Assembly (NCBI GenBank): GCA_030148725.1
Contig: JASBSU010000041.1
Coordinates: 1-64,000, forward strand
Source: Hyphomicrobium sp.
Lineage (GTDB): Bacteria > Pseudomonadota > Alphaproteobacteria > Rhizobiales > Hyphomicrobiaceae
Direction: 5' to 3'
Length of the DNA stretch: 64,000 nt
This document shows positions 9,177 to 18,453 of the stretch, one piece after another. Under the pieces are notes generated by a model, which was not told the origin of the DNA, did not search any database, and was given only the letters and a program-made list of their open reading frames with translations. A program made the translations under genes and the position numbers. Numbering within the stretch: the stretch's first letter is position 1; every line of letters begins with the position of its first letter.

Positions 9177-10400
9177 TCATTTGCCGAGCATGCGATCGCT
9201 GATGATGCGGCGCTGGATTTCGCTGGTGCCTTCGAAGATCGTCGTCAGACGCGCGTCGCGCCAGTAGCGCTCGACGCGCCGCTCGGTCGTGTAGCCATTG
9301 CCGCCGTGCAGCTGCATGGCCTGGTTGGTGACGCGGACAGACATCTCGGTGGCTAGCAGCTTCACTTGCGCGCTTTCGGTCTCGGCAGCCTCGCCTGCGT
9401 CCAGCAGGTGTGCCACCTGTTGCCAATAGGCGCGGGCCTGAGCGACGTCAGCGGCCATGTCGGCCAGAACGAAACGCAGTGCCTGAAACTCGGCAAGCGG
9501 CTTTCCGAACTGCTCGCGCTCCTGCAGATAGGCCCATGTGTCTTCGAGCGCGCCCTGGGCAACGCCAACGGCGCGCGCGGCCGTATGCACACGGGCAATG
9601 TTGAGCCCGCGCTGCACTGAGGCAAAACCTCCTGCATCAGCGTCGGCGCCCTGATCGCCGTAGAGCCCGGTCAGTCTGTCGCTTTCCGGGACGCGGACGG
9701 CGTCGAGCTCGAGGTGATAGGTCATGAATCCGTGGTAGCCGACCTTGTCGATGGCGTGTCCGGTCATGCCAGATGGGAAGGTGCCGGGCGTCTTCACAAC
9801 GAGGAATGGCTCCAGTCCTGCCGAGCGCGGCTCGCCTTCCTCCGGATCGCGTGTTCTTGCCAGGACCTCGATGAAGTCGGCGTTGAGCGCAAAACCTGCC
9901 CACCGCTTGGTGCCGGTCAGCACCCAATCATCACCATCGCGCACGGCTCGGGTCTCGACACCGGCAAGGTCGGAGCCGGCTCCGGGCTCGCTCAATGCGA
10001 TGGACCCAATCCATTCGCCACGCGCCGATTTGCGCAGCAGCTCCTTGCGCCGTTCAGCGTCGATCGTCTGGGTTCCCAGGCCCTGTCCGCGTGCCAAGAT
10101 GCTGCCGACAGAGAGCCACGCGCGGGCGAGTTCTTCGGATACGAGGCAATACTCGAATACCCCCAGGCCCAGACCTCCAGCATCTGCGGGAATGGTGATG
10201 CCGAACCAACCCTTGGCAGCCATGGCGTCGATCAGCGAGCGTGGCATTTCACCCTTCTGGGGGTCGAGTTCGTCGGCGATGGGCAGCACGGTTTCGCGCG
10301 CGAACGTTCGAGCCTCGGCCTGGAGCGCGGCCCGCTCGTCTGTCCGCCAGGGCATCAGCAATTCCGGCGGCAGCGGCGGCCGGCTTTCGTTGGTCGTCAT
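9177..10400 (-). CDS. Acyl-CoA dehydrogenase family protein
   Basis: A 407-residue FAD enzyme of the acyl-CoA dehydrogenase fold, which oxidises an acyl-CoA to the enoyl-CoA and passes electrons to ETF. Seen in order: N-terminal helical domain, the middle-domain signature IALSEPGAGSDLAGVETRA with GTKRWAGFALNADF, then the C-terminal helical domain with QLHGGNGYTTERRVERYWRDAR and IFEGTSEIQRRII near the end. The Glu of the C-terminal FEGTSEIQ segment or an equivalent residue is expected to act as base; I cannot fix it by eye. Substrate chain length is unknown. No beta-oxidation neighbours are present, so its pathway is not clear from context. Confidence 0.93.
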   Translation of the reverse strand: MTTNESRPPLPPELLMPWRTDERAALQAEARTFARETVLPIADELDPQKGEMPRSLIDAMAAKGWFGITIPADAGGLGLGVFEYCLVSEELARAWLSVGSILARGQGLGTQTIDAERRKELLRKSARGEWIGSIALSEPGAGSDLAGVETRAVRDGDDWVLTGTKRWAGFALNADFIEVLARTRDPEEGEPRSAGLEPFLVVKTPGTFPSGMTGHAIDKVGYHGFMTYHLELDAVRVPESDRLTGLYGDQGADADAGGFASVQRGLNIARVHTAARAVGVAQGALEDTWAYLQEREQFGKPLAEFQALRFVLADMAADVAQARAYWQQVAHLLDAGEAAETESAQVKLLATEMSVRVTNQAMQLHGGNGYTTERRVERYWRDARLTTIFEGTSEIQRRIISDRMLGK

Positions 10401-10918
10401 GTTGCGCTTTCGGTGATTTGCTCAAGATGGGTAATGTCAACGCGGGTGGGCACCACGAGGTTGCAGGGCGGCGGCCATTATGCGTTCACCATCCCGGCTG
10501 GACTGATGCGTGCGCCGTGGAACCCGGCATGGCGTTTTTGGCTTATCCGCCGGTCGCAACAGCGGGCCCGCAGATCATGCCAGTCCATCAAACGTATCGG
10601 GAGGTCCAGCCCACCATTGAGGGGCCGGACGATCTTCCAGCCGATGCCGGAAGCGTCTTTACGGCGCCCGCATCGCAGGCGAGCCCGTCACTCCCGTCGC
10701 CGCAGACGATTGCGGAGATCCTTTGGTAGTAGGGTCGGCGCCTGCCCGCTGAGATATCGGGCGCCTCTGGCTGGCAGTGCCCTCCGTCACTTACGACGAG
10801 CGGCGCGCCGCCAGCCAATTTTGTACAACACCGTAAAGACCTCATCCGAACGGTTGAGGCGATGCTTCTCCAGACCTGACAGAGTGGGCTCGAAATCTCA
10901 GGTTGCGCCAGGGTTGAG
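10401..10918. other. Stretch without a supportable gene
   Basis: About 520 bases between the divergent acyl-CoA dehydrogenase gene and the giant exported protein gene. The forward frame through 10437-10730 has a low-information translation without known motifs. The region must contain the promoters for both sides; no clean -35/-10 pair or operator stood out. Confidence 0.4.
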
Positions 10919-13900
10919 GTGCTCTTGTCTCGGTGGATCGCTTCTGTTGCGGCATTGACCGTAGCGGCACTGGCAACTCTTGCTTTGAGTGTCAGTTCGC
11001 CAGCCCAGCCCGTTGGCGAGGCGCAATCGCCTCCAGCCCTTCGCGTCGGCGATCTCGCAGTCACCGGTTTCGCCGGCACGCTGCTTGCGACCGACAAGCT
11101 CCCCCCCGGCGTTGATCCGCTCGACAGGACATTCATCGATCCTGACGGCGCTTCGCTGCGCGTCTTCGATGCATCGAGCCTGAGCGGTACGCCTGCGGGG
11201 CAGCTCGTCAACGCCCCGGTTCGTCTTAGCTTTCCGGCCAAGGACATCGGCCAGGTCTTTGCGCTGGCGATCGATCCGAGCGACAACGGCGGTCCTCCGC
11301 GCATTTTCGTGGCCGCGACGTCTGCATTCGGTTTGAGCATCGTGGGCGCGGGGCGCGCGGCCGACGGCAAGCCGATCCGTCTCAAGGCTGGTGCCCCGGA
11401 CGCGAGCTTCATGGAGGGGCAGTTCGGCGCGCTTTCGAGCGGCAGCCCGGGCGCCATCTACAAGGTCGATGGTGCGACCGGAGCCGTCACCTATCTTGCC
11501 GACACCGCATTCTCCGGGATGCTCAATAGCGGTCCTGGCATTGGCGGACTGGCCTACGACCCCGCCTCGCGCACCCTCTTTGCCTCCGACCTCGACAACG
11601 GGCTCATCCACCGCTTCGGCCTTGAATATAACGCTGCGGACCTCGGACAATTCGAGCACGGCGTTGCCGGTCGGCGCGCGGCCGGTCGTGAAGCGGTGTC
11701 GGACGACGGCAAGCGCCTCGACATCACGAGCAACGACTTCAAAGCCGACGATCCGGCGACGTGGGGCTTCACGCAGCCGGCGCGACGGGTCGATGCGCTG
11801 GCGGTGCATGACGGACGCCTCTATTACGCCGTCGCCGAAGGGCCCGAGATCTGGTCCGTTGGTCTGAGCGGCGGAGCGTTCCTCAGCGATCCGAGGCTGG
11901 AGGTCGCCGTCAAGGCCGAGAAGCCGTTTCCAATTACGTCCATCGCCTTCGACGCAAGCGGGCGGATGCTGCTGGCTCAACGCGGGGCGGTGAAGAGCCC
12001 GTATGACTACGGCAGCTTTGCCGATATCGGGGCCCAGGTGCTGAGATACACGCTGGAGTCTCCCGACGACCCAGCGACGCCCGGTCTTTGGAGCAAGGAC
12101 CCCGCGACGTATGCCGTCGGCTCGGCCGACAACAACAATGCCGGCAGCGGCGGCGTCAGCCTGCAGTACGGTTACAGGCCGGATGGCATCCTCGACCTCA
12201 ACACCTGTGACGGCGCTGTCGCGATTACCGGAGACACGCTCTCCACCGCGGGAACCTCCAGCGGCGTCCAGCTCAATGCGCTGGAACTCATCCGCCCGGC
12301 GAACGTCCCGCCAACGCAGAGCGCGTCCATCGACTTCGATCCGAAGCAGGATGATCCAACGGCGCGCGGGCACGTGGGCAACGTCGCGGCGTTGCGTCAG
12401 TGCGGCGTCGATGCAGGCTTCCCACCCATTGCCGAAGGCGGCGCGTTCCCGCCGGTCGAGGGCGGTGATGCATTCCCACCGGTTGCGGAGGGCGGCGCAG
12501 GTGGCGGCGGCGGAACGTTCCCGCCAGTGGAAGATGGCGGCGGGGGTGCAACGACCGATGGCGGGGGTGGCGAAACATTCCCTCCTGTGGAGGAGACGAC
12601 GGAGGACGGTGGCGGTGGGACGGTCGACCCGAACGCAGCCAATCTTGCGCCCACTAAAACTCAGACCTGCAAGCTCGTCGCGGCGGACAAGGCCGAGTGC
12701 GAATATCGGATCAATCTTGCCAACACCTCGCCGACGACGCCCTTCGTTGCGAATGACATCATCTTCGAGGATCGCTTCTCCGTCGCACCGCAGTCGTTTG
12801 AGCCTGGCTTCTCGGCCAACAAGACGGCGACCGGCTTCACCACCGACCCGAGCGACTTCGGCGCGACGACGATTCCGCCTGGTCCGCAGGACTTCAGCAA
12901 CCAGATCAAGGCCACCTTCGCGGTACCGCCGGGCGGCCTCACAGTCGAGAACTGCATAACCATCAAGCCGGGCCCGGGCGGCGAGCCGGCGAGGCCTGAC
13001 CTCGCTAAGTCGAAAGAGCAGCCCGCGCTTCCCGATCTACCCGCAAGCACCAGTAACGGCTTTGATCGTGCGGTCGCCATCTCTGGCGTGCCTCAGTGCG
13101 TCCAGCGCGGGACGGTGCGCGATTGCTCGTGGATCGTGACGCTATCCAATCCTGGAACAGTGCCGGTCGGCGCCAATTTCTCCGTCACAACATCAGGAAC
13201 CAATCCGGGCATGAGCGCCGGCCCCGGCGTCGCGACGGGCCGGGAAGGAAACACGATACACTTTTCGACTTCACCTCAACTGCCACCGAAAGGGCAGAGG
13301 AGTTTTGAAGTGCGGGGGACCTTCCCCGCCGAGCCTGCCGGTCCGATCACAGCTACGGCGTCTGTCAGCAACGGGGACGCCGCTGACGTCAATGCCGCGA
13401 ATAATTCCGCATCGGCAGCGTCCGGGACGGCTGCACCTCAGGTCGTCCCCTCCACCGGCGTGACAACCGAGGACGCTAACCCGGCCGACAACACGTCGTG
13501 CATCGCGTGGAACTCCAACGAGCCCGACGATCAGGGCACGCCGACGCCGGAGCCGACCCTTCCTCCGCCCGTCGTGGACGAGGCGCCGGAGCCGTCCGTG
13601 GCCGGTCAGCTGTCACTCTTGAAAACCGGCGTCTCCTGCCAGGACAAGAAAGCGTGCACGTTCACCTTCGAGGTCAAGAACACCTCCGCCAACGACTTCG
13701 ACGGCGACGTCGAGTTTGATGATTCCATCACCGGCGATGGCGCCATTTTTGGCGCGACGACCATCGCGCCAGCGCCTCCCGCGCCCTGGTCCTGTCCCAA
13801 GAGCGGTCAGGGCTTCAAGTGCACAGCGAAGCTGAAGATACCTGCCAACGGCGCGGCACCACCGCTCAGCCTCACGTTCGACCTCGGTCCGGGCATCGGT

Positions 13901-16900
13901 GCTGTGAAAGAAGCGAAGAACTGCGCGACCCTAAAGGATGCCCCGGCGCCGTCCTGCGCCACGCTTCCGCTCGACGGAGCCCCTGGACCCAACCCTGGTC
14001 CGCAAGGCGAGGCCAAGCTCACAGTGACGAAGACCGGCCCGGCCGAATGCTCCGACCTTGGCGGCTGTGACTTCACCATCGCGATCAAGAATGAGGGCGG
14101 TACCGCGGTCAACGGTCCGATCGTCGTCAACGAAGAGGTGACGCTCGACGGCAAGGCTGCGCCCGGCGCCCTTATCGTTCCCAACCAGACATGGACCTGC
14201 ACGCCCGGCGGCAAGTCCACCTGCACGAGCATTCCGGCCATGATCATCGGCCCCGGGGGAACGGCGACGCTTCGGGTGAAAGTGATCTTAAGAGATCCGA
14301 CCGGCGCCAAGGTCATGCAGAACTGCGCCAGCGTCGTCGGCGCGGACGCGAAGCCTTGCGTCTCGGCCAACCTCATCCAGGGGCCTAAGCTCGTCCTTAA
14401 GAAAGAGAAAGTCGACGGCGTCTGCGATCCAGTTTGCACGTTCCGAATTACAGCCAAGAACATCGGCAACGCGGATCTCAAAGGTCCGATCAAGATCGTC
14501 GACTTCCCCGCCAACGTCAAAAGCCCAATCGGCAACACCGACATCAAGGCTGAGGTCATCTCGGCGACAATGGTCGGCTCGCCCGTGAAGGTCACGTGCA
14601 CCAAGCCCGGCAACATCTGGTGCGATATCGGGGTCGACCGGCTTCCGCCTGGCATCGACATCACCTTTGACCTGACGACGTCAGTTGGCGTTACGGACTT
14701 CACCGCCGACAACTGCGTTCTGCCTCGCGACGTGATCGTAGGCACGGTGCCGCAGGCTTGTACCTCTATGGTGGGCCAACGACCTGAAGGACCCAATCTC
14801 GCCATCGAGAAGCGCAACTTCGGCACGTCAAAGCAAGGTGTGGACCACTGCGAGCTGAAGGGCGAGTGCCTTTTCATCATCAGGGTGACGAACACCGGAA
14901 AGAGCGATTTCGTCGGACCCATCAAGATAACCGACACTATCTCTCTCGGCGCACCCGAACTCCTCCAGGAGGGGCCGGGCGGCAACGTTGGATGGAACTG
15001 CACGAAGGCAGGGGCCGGAGGCATCGGAGCCGCCTCCATCGACTGCACGATCCCAGGTGCACCCAGCCCGATAAAACAGGGCACGTTCGGCCCGTTGGCT
15101 CCTGGCAAATTTATCGAGCTCGGGATTTCCGTAAAACCGGGGAAGACTTGGAAAGACAGCAACGTTCTCAAGAACTGCGCCGAGCTCGTCGACGCACCGC
15201 CCAACATGGGCCCGACCAAGAGCTGCGCTTCCCAGAAGCTCGATCCGTTCAAGGTGAAGGTGGCGAAGACGGGTGACCAGTCGTGCCAGCCCGGCAGCGA
15301 GTGCCGGTTCGAGCTCGACATCTTCAACGACGACCAGATCGTCCACGATGATCCTGTTACGGTGTCCGACAAGCTCTCGGGCCTGTCATCGGCCCAGATC
15401 GTCTCGATCACGCCGGCGGCCGGCGCCGATCCTTTCCCGTGCTCGCCTGCTCCGACACAGGTCCCGTTCACCTGCACGGGGCACATGAACCTCGTGCCGG
15501 GCGAGCACAACCGCTACACGATGATCATTCGCCTGCCTGCCGACGCGAGCGCGAAAGCTTTCTCCAACTGCGCGACGGTCGGCGATGACAGCTCTTCCGA
15601 AGCGGCCGTTGATCCCTCGTGCCACAGCGTGCAGTTGGCACCGCCAGATCAGCCGTTCAGCCTCAATATCAGCAAGACCGGACCTGGCACGTGCGAACCG
15701 GGGTCCGAGTGCGCGTTCGATCTCACTCTCACGAACTTAGGACAACGCGAGCACAAGGGTGCCGTGACACTTACCGACGGCTTGTCGGGCATCGATACGA
15801 TGAGCATCGTTTCGATCGCGCCTCAGCTGCCGTGCGCTGTGCAGCCGAAGGAAATCCCCTTCAACTGTCGTACTGATGAGAGCTTCACCATCCCGGCGAG
15901 CGGCTCGCGCAAATTCCGCGTCGTCGCTCGCATGCCGCGTAGCGCCGATGCATTCACGAATTGCGCGATCGTCGCAGCCGTAGGCGGCGGTGCAGCGGCA
16001 GATGCATCGTCGTCATCATGTGTCACGGTCACGTCACCCGAAAAGCCTCAGAAGACGACGGGGCCGGAATGCAGGGGCGGCATGGTGTTGATGGACGAGG
16101 GTCTGTGCGCCTGTCCGACGGGCTCGACCTGGAACGGCCGCAGCTGCGTCACGCGCGAAGCGCTGCCACCGCCAGTGTGCGAAGGTGCGCGTCCCGTTGG
16201 TATCTTCCCGAATTGCTGCCCGCGCGGCACGCACTTCGAGCGTGGCGCCTGCCGCCCTGACCGTGATGATGGCGACGGAGGCTTCAACACTACCGGCCCG
16301 CCACCACCGCCGCCTCCGTCCGTCTGCCGCGGTGATCGCCCGATCGGCACGTTCCCCAACTGCTGTCCGCGCGGCACACGTTTCGAGCGTGGCGCTTGCC
16401 GTCGCGGCGTCGACAATACCGGCAAGGGCGATGGCGGCTCGAAAACAACCAAGCCGCCGCCTCCACCAGTCTGCGAAGGTGCGCGCCCGATCGGTACGTT
16501 CCCGAACTGCTGCCCGCGTGGCACACAGTTCAAGCGTGGCGCGTGTCGTCCGGATAAGATCGACGACGGCAGGGGTGACGGTGGCACAAACGGCAACACG
16601 GGCACGAAGCCGCCCCCCGTTTGCTCGGGTGCGCGCCCGATCGGCACGTTCCCGAATTGCTGCCCGCGTGGCACGCATTTCGCGCGCGGCGTCTGCAGGC
16701 CCGATAAGACGGATGACGGAAAAGGCGACGGCGGATCGAGCGGTACGCAGCCCGGTGACGGAAAATGTCCAGCCGGCAGCCTCGGCAAGCCACCCAACTG
16801 CAGGTGCCCGTTGGGCATGACAGGCAGACCGCCTAACTGCTGCCCTCCGGGAACGCGCTTCGAAGGCGGCGTGTGCAAGCGGCCGCCGACGACGACACCT

Positions 16901-17149
16901 CCTGACACCACGCCGACGAAGAGGCGTGAGTGCACCGGCGGCAAGATCGGCGTTTGGCCGAACTGCCGTTGCCCCGCCGGGACGACACCGTTCGGTGACC
17001 GCTGCCGGAAGTCGACGACGCCGACACCGACACCGACCACGCCAAAATGCTCGGGCAGCACGCCGCGCGGCACCTATCCCAACTGCTGTAGCGCAGATGA
17101 CTGGAACCCGAGAACAAACAGTTGCGAGAAATACCAGGGGCCTAGGTAG
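10919..17149 (+). CDS. Giant exported protein: propeller, FPPV linker, DUF11-like repeats, Cys-rich tail
   Basis: A 2076-residue protein with a signal peptide (IASVAALTVAALATLALSVSSPAQ). Residues about 35-490 look like a beta-propeller (GAIYKVDGATGAVTYLADTA, IGGLAYDPASRTLFASDLDN, RVDALAVHDGRLYYAVAEGP). Residues about 500-560 are a Gly-rich linker with one FPPI and four FPPV motifs. Residues about 562-1700 hold roughly eight DUF11/CARDB-like repeats, each starting like LxVxKTG, with paired Cys in CxxxxxCxF, a VxNxG step and an NCAxV end. Residues about 1714-2076 are Cys-rich units with PNCCPRGT. There is no LPxTG motif, beta-barrel or dockerin, so surface attachment is unknown. The start is GTG with only a weak binding site. 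Large adhesin or matrix protein is the likeliest role; the export route past the outer membrane is not evident. Confidence 0.85.
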   Translation: MLLSRWIASVAALTVAALATLALSVSSPAQPVGEAQSPPALRVGDLAVTGFAGTLLATDKLPPGVDPLDRTFIDPDGASLRVFDASSLSGTPAGQLVNAPVRLSFPAKDIGQVFALAIDPSDNGGPPRIFVAATSAFGLSIVGAGRAADGKPIRLKAGAPDASFMEGQFGALSSGSPGAIYKVDGATGAVTYLADTAFSGMLNSGPGIGGLAYDPASRTLFASDLDNGLIHRFGLEYNAADLGQFEHGVAGRRAAGREAVSDDGKRLDITSNDFKADDPATWGFTQPARRVDALAVHDGRLYYAVAEGPEIWSVGLSGGAFLSDPRLEVAVKAEKPFPITSIAFDASGRMLLAQRGAVKSPYDYGSFADIGAQVLRYTLESPDDPATPGLWSKDPATYAVGSADNNNAGSGGVSLQYGYRPDGILDLNTCDGAVAITGDTLSTAGTSSGVQLNALELIRPANVPPTQSASIDFDPKQDDPTARGHVGNVAALRQCGVDAGFPPIAEGGAFPPVEGGDAFPPVAEGGAGGGGGTFPPVEDGGGGATTDGGGGETFPPVEETTEDGGGGTVDPNAANLAPTKTQTCKLVAADKAECEYRINLANTSPTTPFVANDIIFEDRFSVAPQSFEPGFSANKTATGFTTDPSDFGATTIPPGPQDFSNQIKATFAVPPGGLTVENCITIKPGPGGEPARPDLAKSKEQPALPDLPASTSNGFDRAVAISGVPQCVQRGTVRDCSWIVTLSNPGTVPVGANFSVTTSGTNPGMSAGPGVATGREGNTIHFSTSPQLPPKGQRSFEVRGTFPAEPAGPITATASVSNGDAADVNAANNSASAASGTAAPQVVPSTGVTTEDANPADNTSCIAWNSNEPDDQGTPTPEPTLPPPVVDEAPEPSVAGQLSLLKTGVSCQDKKACTFTFEVKNTSANDFDGDVEFDDSITGDGAIFGATTIAPAPPAPWSCPKSGQGFKCTAKLKIPANGAAPPLSLTFDLGPGIGAVKEAKNCATLKDAPAPSCATLPLDGAPGPNPGPQGEAKLTVTKTGPAECSDLGGCDFTIAIKNEGGTAVNGPIVVNEEVTLDGKAAPGALIVPNQTWTCTPGGKSTCTSIPAMIIGPGGTATLRVKVILRDPTGAKVMQNCASVVGADAKPCVSANLIQGPKLVLKKEKVDGVCDPVCTFRITAKNIGNADLKGPIKIVDFPANVKSPIGNTDIKAEVISATMVGSPVKVTCTKPGNIWCDIGVDRLPPGIDITFDLTTSVGVTDFTADNCVLPRDVIVGTVPQACTSMVGQRPEGPNLAIEKRNFGTSKQGVDHCELKGECLFIIRVTNTGKSDFVGPIKITDTISLGAPELLQEGPGGNVGWNCTKAGAGGIGAASIDCTIPGAPSPIKQGTFGPLAPGKFIELGISVKPGKTWKDSNVLKNCAELVDAPPNMGPTKSCASQKLDPFKVKVAKTGDQSCQPGSECRFELDIFNDDQIVHDDPVTVSDKLSGLSSAQIVSITPAAGADPFPCSPAPTQVPFTCTGHMNLVPGEHNRYTMIIRLPADASAKAFSNCATVGDDSSSEAAVDPSCHSVQLAPPDQPFSLNISKTGPGTCEPGSECAFDLTLTNLGQREHKGAVTLTDGLSGIDTMSIVSIAPQLPCAVQPKEIPFNCRTDESFTIPASGSRKFRVVARMPRSADAFTNCAIVAAVGGGAAADASSSSCVTVTSPEKPQKTTGPECRGGMVLMDEGLCACPTGSTWNGRSCVTREALPPPVCEGARPVGIFPNCCPRGTHFERGACRPDRDDGDGGFNTTGPPPPPPPSVCRGDRPIGTFPNCCPRGTRFERGACRRGVDNTGKGDGGSKTTKPPPPPVCEGARPIGTFPNCCPRGTQFKRGACRPDKIDDGRGDGGTNGNTGTKPPPVCSGARPIGTFPNCCPRGTHFARGVCRPDKTDDGKGDGGSSGTQPGDGKCPAGSLGKPPNCRCPLGMTGRPPNCCPPGTRFEGGVCKRPPTTTPPDTTPTKRRECTGGKIGVWPNCRCPAGTTPFGDRCRKSTTPTPTPTTPKCSGSTPRGTYPNCCSADDWNPRTNSCEKYQGPR
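12418..12590 (+). repeat. FPPV-motif linker (five copies) in the giant protein
   Basis: Codes for one FPPI and four FPPV tetrapeptides separated by acidic and Gly-rich spacers (AEGGAFPPVEGG and similar). The same tetrapeptide occurs five times in the convergent neighbour at 17887-18129. Confidence 0.85.
16175..16765 (+). repeat. Tandem Cys-rich repeats (four near-identical units)
   Basis: Four coding repeats start at 16175, 16322, 16469 and 16619, a period of 147-150 bases (49-50 residues). Each encodes VCxGxRPxGxFPNCCPRGT followed by xFxRGxC, then a charged Gly/Pro/Thr-rich spacer. More diverged units with PNCRCP or PNCC flank them on the C-terminal side. Confidence 0.9.
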
Positions 17150-17179
17150 TACGACAGTGGCGCAGGGCCCGCCGTGGGT

Positions 17180-17201
17180 GCCCCCGCTGCCTCGTGGGGG
17201 C
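17180..17201 (+). terminator. Weak intergenic hairpin after the giant gene
   Basis: GCCCCC (17180-17185) pairs with GGGGGC (17196-17201) across a 10-base loop between the giant gene and the CX3C gene. There is no T-run, so it may be an RNA-processing or partial terminator site rather than a full stop. Confidence 0.3.
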
Positions 17202-17226
17202 GAGCGTGGCATAAGAAGGAACGAAG

Positions 17227-17514
17227 ATGCTTCGCGAAGTTGTTCTTGCGGTTGCGATTGCTGGCGCTCCGGCGGCGGGGCTCGCGCTCACCCGGCCGGA
17301 TGTGCCACTGGCCGCGGGCACCTTCAGCCTTGCGAACCAGTCGGTCGATTCCTGTTATAAGAAGTGCTTCCTCGACGCCAAGAACAGCGACCGAAAATTC
17401 GCGTGTCGGCGCGCCTGCAACGCCAGCCGCAAGAAGAAGTGCGAGGACAAGTGCTGGTCGGCATTCCCCAACGAGCCGAAGAAGCGGAAGGCGTGCGTGT
17501 CGCGCTGTTCCTGA
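17227..17514 (+). CDS. Secreted mini-protein with four CX3C motifs
   Basis: A 95-residue protein with a short signal-like N-terminus (LREVVLAVAIAGAPAAGLAL). The mature part has exactly eight cysteines arranged as four CX3C pairs: CYKKC, CRRAC, CEDKC and CVSRC. Pairs 1-2 are separated by 12 residues and pairs 3-4 by 13, giving two copies of CX3C-X12/13-CX3C, the disulfide pattern of helical-hairpin (alpha-hairpinin or CHCH-like) miniproteins. The mature region is strongly basic. It lies 77 bases after the giant Cys-rich protein gene on the same strand, so co-expression is likely. The start is supported by AGAAGGA upstream. The family is unknown to me; oxidised export and a structural or antimicrobial role are both possible. 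Confidence 0.8.
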   Translation: MLREVVLAVAIAGAPAAGLALTRPDVPLAAGTFSLANQSVDSCYKKCFLDAKNSDRKFACRRACNASRKKKCEDKCWSAFPNEPKKRKACVSRCS

Positions 17515-17550
17515 CGTCTCCCGTCGCCTGGCTGTAGCGAAAACGAATGA

Positions 17551-17582
17551 GCCGCGCGGCTTCTGCCTCGCGGCGCTTCTTT
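17551..17582 (+). terminator. Probable terminator after the CX3C gene
   Basis: GCCGCG (17551-17556) pairs with CGCGGC (17569-17574), followed by GCTTCTTTC. It lies between the stops of the convergent genes ending at 17514 and 17596, where a terminator is expected. The stem is short. Confidence 0.4.
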
Positions 17583-17595
17583 CAGTGGATGAGGC

Positions 17596-18447
17596 TTAGC
17601 GATTTGCCAAGCGACGCATCAGTCCTTCCTTGAGGGCACCCTTCACTTTCGACCTCAGGGAACTCTCGTCATGGCTGGTGCTGCCGCTGTGCCTCAGGTT
17701 CGACAGCTTCTGCTTGACCTTCTTTTTCAGCTTGTGCGCGGCTTCGCGGATCTCGACCTCGTGCTCGCGCCCGAACTCGATCATCCTTTCTGCCACTTCG
17801 CGCATTCTTTCGCTGCGATCGACGAATGGACCGGTTTCGGTGTTGTCGCCTGCATCCCCTTCGGCCGTCACGTCGCTGGCGCCTACAACGGGAGGAAACG
17901 ACACTTGCGCCGAGCGCCCCGATCGCGAACTCGATCCCGACGATCTGGTGCCGGAAGACGCGATGACAGGCGGAAAGCTCGTGGCTTGCGGCGCTGGCGC
18001 ATCGGCAACATGAGGCGTGTCGCCGGCTACGACGGGCGGGAAGGTGGTTGCCTCGGCTGATCCGCTGCTGACGACCGGCGGAAAATTGCTCGCCGTGTCG
18101 AGCGGCGTATCAGCTATCACCGGTGGAAATGGGTTGGCGCCTGCGCCGCACTGTTCCACCGCTGTGCTGCGGGTGAGGTTCTGCTGCGTGGTCGTGCCAA
18201 TATCGCTCTGCGACATGCACCAACCGAACTGCTCGTCGAAATCAATGCTCCAAGCGATGCCGCTGTAGCTGCATCCGCGGTTCTGGCTGCTCTGCACATC
18301 GTTGAGCGCCTGCTTGGCGTACATTTGGCAATAGGCACGCTTGTCCGTGGGATTGTTGAAATCGAAGGCCGATGCAGGAAGGGCGAAAGCCATCACGGCG
18401 GCGGCGGTTGTGAAAACGGTCGCGCTGCGAGCGGTCGAGGGCGACAT
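17596..18447 (-). CDS. Secreted protein with five FPPV motifs and basic helical C-terminus
   Basis: A 283-residue protein with a signal peptide (AAAVMAFALPASA). Residues 30-100 form a small domain with four cysteines (C40, C59, C77, C100). Residues 107-187 are a Ser/Thr/Ala-rich linker carrying FPPV at F107, F122, F136, F158 and F184. Residues about 210-283 are charged and helical, probably coiled coil, ending in a Lys/Arg-rich tail. The FPPV motif is shared with the convergent giant protein, also in five copies, which suggests that both are bound by the same partner or bind each other; this is inference. GGAG lies 6 bases before the start and sits in the arm of a hairpin. No family recognised. 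Confidence 0.75.
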   Translation of the reverse strand: MSPSTARSATVFTTAAAVMAFALPASAFDFNNPTDKRAYCQMYAKQALNDVQSSQNRGCSYSGIAWSIDFDEQFGWCMSQSDIGTTTQQNLTRSTAVEQCGAGANPFPPVIADTPLDTASNFPPVVSSGSAEATTFPPVVAGDTPHVADAPAPQATSFPPVIASSGTRSSGSSSRSGRSAQVSFPPVVGASDVTAEGDAGDNTETGPFVDRSERMREVAERMIEFGREHEVEIREAAHKLKKKVKQKLSNLRHSGSTSHDESSLRSKVKGALKEGLMRRLANR

Positions 18448-18453
18448 GGCGGG

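Noticed and set aside
10898-17212. Long reverse-strand open frames antisense to the giant gene (10898-12373, 13807-15510, 16034-17212)
   Set aside because: They lie opposite a gene with clear repeats and signal peptide. Their open length comes from the GC bias and repetitive coding of the plus strand, and their translations are Arg/Gly/Pro/Ser-rich with no domains.
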